Assembly (NCBI RefSeq): GCF_910596095.1
Contig: NC_056533.1
Coordinates: forward strand, 1,109,001 to 1,173,000
Length of the DNA: 64,000 bases
Source of the DNA: Thunnus maccoyii
Lineage: Eukaryota > Chordata > Actinopteri > Scombriformes > Scombridae
Reading direction: 5' to 3'
The notes under the pieces were generated by a model, which did no database searches, had not been told where the DNA came from, and saw only the letters and a list, made by a program, of their open reading frames with translations. Below, piece after piece: positions 59,783-64,000 of this stretch. A program made the position numbers and the translations under genes. The stretch's first letter is position 1, and each line of letters opens with the position of its first letter.

Positions 59783-59910
59783 AAGTAAGGCTGCAACTAA
59801 TGATTGTTTTCATTATTGATTTATTTGTCAGTTATTTTCTCAATGAATTGATTAGTTGTTTGGTGAATGTAATGGTGATGTCAGTAAATTATGAAAAATG
59901 TTTGTCTGTG
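59783..59910 (+). repeat. Short common teleost repeat fragment
   Basis: 'AAGGCTGCAACTAATGATTG' followed by 'TTGATTAGTTGTTTGG' resembles a widespread teleost repeat (GCTGCAACTAACGATTATTTT type). Confidence 0.5.
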
Positions 59911-60857
59911 AGTATACATGAACTGCCTCTGTTGATGGTCTGCACTTGACACTCTGACCTTTTGTGGACATGAACAGATGACAAAATTTAACTCACAAAG
60001 ATTCACACAGCTATGCGAAATGAAAAGTATAATTTACACTTTACAGCTTGTCTTCACAGGAGGTGCTGCAGTAGCATTTTTCAATCATCCATCTCACACA
60101 CATCTGATGTAACAGATGTGTTCTTATTTTAATCACAGGCCATGCAAAATCTTGCATTTCACTTGAAGCATATTTTAGACTCTAATGTCCATTTTCTTCT
60201 GTTTTATACACGTTACTGCAGTGATGTATATGGAGCTCTGATCACTGCCAAAATGCAGGTGATCTACACACACACTACTGTACTTCACTGCATCCTGTAT
60301 AGACATGTGGAGGACTGAAGCTGCTGCTTCTTCTCTACTAACGCCTGCCTATGTAGACATTGTCTTAGTCTGAGTTTAATTGAAAGGCAAATGTTCTACA
60401 ATACATTTGTATGAAAAGTATAGAATGACATTTTTGTTGGTTATAGCCAAAAGTGCGACTAGACTAAATGATAAAACAAAGTGTATATTGTTCCATATTG
60501 AGTATAAATATGTTTTATATTGAAGTTTAACACCTGACAAATATCTATGAGGGAAAAACAATAAACTTAGTGCTAAAAATGTACAGGAGTTCTCTGCCTT
60601 CATTTGCATGGCTTGATTCTCCTTAGCAACTGTCCAACATGTGTGCATTGGACAATATTCAGTCTGAGATGACATTGCACTGACATGTATTTGAAATCTG
60701 CATATTATTTTGGACAGCATAAAATTTTTATTGCAGTTGGTGTGTGTAGGTCACAAGCTCTTGGCAGGCACGTCAGAAACTTCACTTGAGACACACTGCA
60801 CATACTCAACCAGTTCTCCAAGATATAGAGAATGTATTCACCAATTTTTCCTAACAG

Positions 60858-61110
60858 AGGTTAGGTACAGATGAACATTCCCATTCGAAATGTGACAGGA
60901 TGCTGAACCATCACTGCAGAAGGAACCCTGAGCTTCATGAGGAGCTGCAGATCCAGGCTGCAGTGGCAGCGGGGGATGTCTGCACTGTCAGAAGAATGCT
61001 GGAACAAGGATACTCACCTAAGATCCGTGATGCCAACGGTTGGACACTGCTCCATTTCTCTGCTGCCAAAGGAAAAGAGAGATGTGTTCGAGTATTTCTG
61101 GAGCATGGAG
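60858..61110 (+). CDS. asb7: ASB7, first coding exon (partial gene, runs off right edge)
   Basis: Acceptor TTCCTAACAG (AG 60856-60857), 42 bases of 5' UTR, ATG at 60900, 70 codons and one base, donor GGAG|GTCTGAG. ASB7 is the ankyrin-repeat substrate receptor of a Cullin-5/Elongin-BC ubiquitin ligase; in human cells it acts on a spindle microtubule factor. The start MLNHHCRRNPELHEELQIQA is almost identical to human ASB7. Residues 13-40 form the first ankyrin-like helices; residues 44-70 (DANGWTLLHFSAAKGKERCV...) are a full ankyrin repeat whose last Gly codon leads into the split Ala codon of EHGA. Later ankyrin and SOCS-box exons are not in the window. Two upstream ATGs precede the start. CDS part is 60900-61110. 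Confidence 0.93.
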
Positions 61111-61289
61111 GTCTGAGGTTTTGTCTTTTTTTCTTTATTTATTTTTTGTCCTGCTGCTGAAGTTGGCTACATTTTAAAGTCCAGCATTTGATGTTGGCAT
61201 TATGCCCTGACAGCTTGTCTTAATGCTAGAGGGCATTATTTTACTGGAAGAGACAGACTTATTCACTTGTTAAATGTAAACCAGTCAGA

Positions 61290-62033
61290 GGCCTGTACTA
61301 CGAAGCAGGATTTGGGCTTAGTGAGGTAACTTCAGGTTTAACTCTGGGTTTTCGGGATTATGGTGATTCACTTCTTACGGGGGTACATCGCCATAGTAAC
61401 TTATGCTGAACAGCTAACCTGATAGCAACCTGTCAACACCCCAACCACTGACCAGTCAGATCACTGGTAATAAAGAGTCATCATTCCTGCAGGATCCCAA
61501 CATGGACAAAAGTCCTGAGTTACAATAAAGTGACAAGTAATAAAGAGCAAAATATATTTTTATAGGTCTGTATAAACATTTTATTGTTCCAGGCTTTCTA
61601 TTTACTTAACTCACATATAATAATTCCTATATGTATTTTAAGCCTTATTAGCCTACTTTTAATATGTGGACATTATTTCTAGTGTTTCTATTCTGTTGTA
61701 TGATTACAGGCTATCGTTTACATTTCACTTCGTTGACTATGACTTTTTGCTGTCCCTAAAACAGAAGTTTCCTGCAGGTACTTGGTATCACTGGTTCATC
61801 TCATATCACATAAAGTACTTCATTCATGGTTCTGATGATATTGCTCATAATTAACAACCCCGCCTCTTTCACATGAATGCGCTTGTAGCTGGATAGGAAA
61901 ACCCGGAGTTGACTGAGTTAGTTGATAGCCAGCTTCGTAGTACTGGTTATCTGGACGGCCAGTATTGGGCTCAGTGAAACCAGCTAATGAAAAGATATCC
62001 TGGGTATGTTGAACTTGCTTCATAGTACAGGCC
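61290..62033. mobile_element. Non-autonomous DNA transposon with GGCCTGTACTAC ends
   Basis: Left GGCCTGTACTACGAAGCAGG and right inverted GGCCTGTACTATGAAGCAAG (ending 62033). The interior has further copies of AGCTTCGTAGTAC-type words near 61935. About 744 bases; target duplication unclear. Confidence 0.75.
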
Positions 62034-62674
62034 CCCGGTTAAAAAACACATACATAAGGTGCTTACCTGGCAAGGTAATAGGCCCATTATATTTACATAC
62101 AACAGTCAGACTAATATCCCTTGAAATGCTTAAAAATGCCTTACAGGTACAGAGAACTTGACCTAGAATATAGAGATGTCCCAAGCCAATTGGTCATATT
62201 TTTAAAGATCAGTCAATCAAATGCTGATTCTTTCAATATATACTCTACTGTGTTTTGTCCACCTCAGCCTGCTAGTATTGCAGTGCTGCTCTCCTTTACA
62301 ACAGCTCACAGTGCAGCATTTAACTGCATAAACAAGTGAAATTTAGAGTATGTGAAAATGATGTGACTCTGAATTCTGATGCCCTGGTTGGCTCAATACA
62401 TGAATTTGCCAAACTCTGACTCTTAAATCACTTTCTCATTGGCTAGCAGTGTACAAAACATTGTTTTAAGCCAGCACTGACCATCATGTAGACGGTGGCA
62501 GATCATATCATACTCAAAGATGATTAGTGAGGCAGGAACCTCCACTCTGTAACACAGCTGTACAATCACTAGATGACTGAGTGTTTCTGTGGTTCCAGCA
62601 ACTCCAACAGAGTGAGACGACAGCTTCTCTCTAGTGGATCACATAATGTTAAATTGAGGAGTCGCATTCTCCAG

Positions 62675-63219
62675 TTAAAGCTGGAATGCGGGACTTTTAC
62701 ATATAAATGAACATCTGTTACATTCAAGCCCTTGCCAAACAAGTTCAAACAATACTGATTAAACCTATCACCGCCAGATAAATCTCTCTGTATTTTACAG
62801 TATACAGAGTTTTGAAATCTGGTGGCTGGTTTGACATTCCCATGCTGGCGCACCAGTAGTAATGCATTTTATGTCAACCAGCAATGATAGTTTCCCCTCA
62901 GATTTGCCGGGTAACTTATGTCATATTTGGCATCCTAACCCATCTCGATGTGTGCTTGGCCTTCAGGTATCTTCGTTTGACCGCAAGGTATACTGAGTAT
63001 GCATGGCTAAAAGCTGTTGTAATTTTTACTTTATTAAGATTTAATATTTTTTTCAGGGGTGAAAGTAACCGTTTAGATTCCCAATATGGAGCTGTGAGGA
63101 GCCGCTGGCTGGATGAGACCAGCTGGTCGGCATATGTCATAAAGCATGTGTCATAAGTGTTTTTATAATTACTCTCACTGCCAGAAGGGGGAGACAAAAG
63201 TTCCGCACTGCAGGTTTAA
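62675..63219. mobile_element. TTAA-flanked MITE (piggyBac/Kolobok type)
   Basis: TTAA at 62675-62678 and 63216-63219 flank inverted ends AGCTGGAATGCGGGACTTTT and ACCTGCAGTGCGGAACTTTT. About 537 bases between, no transposase. Near the right end is CCAGAAGGGGGAGA, another weak CTCF-like core. Confidence 0.82.
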
Positions 63220-64000
63220 ACTTTCGCTCATATCTTATCAGTAATTGAAGCTGATCAGTTTAAATAGTTTTGAACCATGACCTTCATTATTTGGATTAAG
63301 TTGTTCATGAAAAAATGTGCAAGGTATATATTTAATCAACATTGCATATCTTCTGCTACTATGTAAATATAAGTATCTGCCTGGACTCGGTATCAGCAGA
63401 TACCTAACAATAAAGGAGTAGGATCGGGATCAGGGCCAAACCACTTGATCAAGACATCTCTACTGTAATATCTTTTTTTCAAAGCATTTGAAGTCACACA
63501 TTACATCAAATCACCACATTTTACTGTGTACATGTCAATTTCATAATTTTAGATTTACTGTAGCTTTAACTTTATCTCAATGTGTGCACATACACAGTAA
63601 AGTAAACCATTTGGGGGCAGTGCAACAAGATGTAAACTCAATATTGACAGTTGCTTATTTACATATCCATCAGACACAAAGCAACATTATGATTATTTGT
63701 CATGTGTCTGTCCACCTGATGAGTGTAAGCTCTGGTTTGGTCTCCACCAGCTCTCTTTAGCCACTATATGTTCCACTATGTTCACCAGGTAGTCTCTAAC
63801 TGTGTCTGTCTACTGTTTGGTGCAGGGCAGGTAGTGTACAGTGGGATTATAAGAGCCTTTTTCACTGAAAATAGCTGTCTGGGAGACTGAACCAAAACAC
63901 TAAAGTTCTGGCAATAAAACCAAAACAATGAGCTTAAAGAGGCTAATAAGCTCTGTTGAGCTGAGGCGAACTGCAGCATTGGTAACTGTTCTTTGTGGGT

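Larger units (their letters stand above)
61111..64000. other. asb7 intron following coding exon 1
   Basis: No further ankyrin exon found. Two MITEs (61290-62033 and 62675-63219) lie within; the rest is AT-rich. Confidence 0.6.

Noticed and set aside
59614-59949. 111-codon + frame in the asb7 leader intron
   Set aside because: Runs into a dispersed repeat (59783 on); no conserved domain or splice support.
1-64000. CRISPR arrays, bacterial operons, rRNA genes
   Set aside because: None seen; splice signals, intron structure and transposons show vertebrate nuclear DNA.

Overview
The window comes from a bony fish, most likely a spiny-rayed (percomorph) teleost. It holds the vertebrate neighbourhood cers3 - lins1 - asb7 in the order and orientation known from human 15q26 (CERS3 and LINS1 on one strand, ASB7 divergent). 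The genes were recognised from translated exons with matching splice phases. Most of the DNA is transposon and repeat sequence: LINEs of several clades, hAT, Tc1/mariner, TTAA-target MITEs, and two large repeat families with Helitron-like 3' ends.

Layout. (1) 1-7.9 kb: the right part of an endogenous Maverick/Polinton (adintovirus-like) element, cut by the left window edge. A major-capsid-like gene is on + and still open. On the minus strand lie a broken small virion-type gene, a broken pX-like gene, a broken packaging ATPase and a broken protein-primed family B DNA polymerase, then a spliced proline-rich accessory gene. (2) 8-13.3 kb: GT-rich minisatellites, short duplications and a non-LTR retrotransposon carrying a nested MITE. 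(3) 13.8-17.3 kb: two coding exons and one candidate 5' UTR exon of cers3 (minus). The other coding exons lie beyond the left edge, so the virus-like element sits inside a cers3 intron. (4) 17.3-29.4 kb: intergenic DNA with an inverted pair of ~1.4 kb Helitron-like composites that carry tRNA-like modules. (5) 29.45-52.91 kb: complete lins1 on the minus strand, six coding exons giving 733 codons plus stop with consistent phases; introns 2, 4 and 5 are packed with transposons. (6) 52.9-58.4 kb: intergenic with MITEs and an L2 LINE fragment. (7) 58.5-64 kb: asb7 on +, two candidate untranslated exons and the first coding exon (70 codons), running off the right edge.

How it fits together. The three host genes are unrelated housekeeping or tissue genes held in an old syntenic block: a ceramide synthase, the LINES homologue, and an ankyrin/SOCS-box ubiquitin-ligase receptor. 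The most interesting unexplained signal is in the repeats. Both large Helitron-like families carry many copies of a CCAGTAGGTGGCGC-type sequence resembling the CTCF core motif, and the motif arrays point towards each other in lins1 introns 4 and 2, and again in the intergenic inverted pair. Two copies of a ~300 bp foldback palindrome also lie in opposite orientation in these two introns.

Limits. Everything was read by eye. Transposon family names rest on motifs and general familiarity, and repeat boundaries are approximate unless a target duplication is given.
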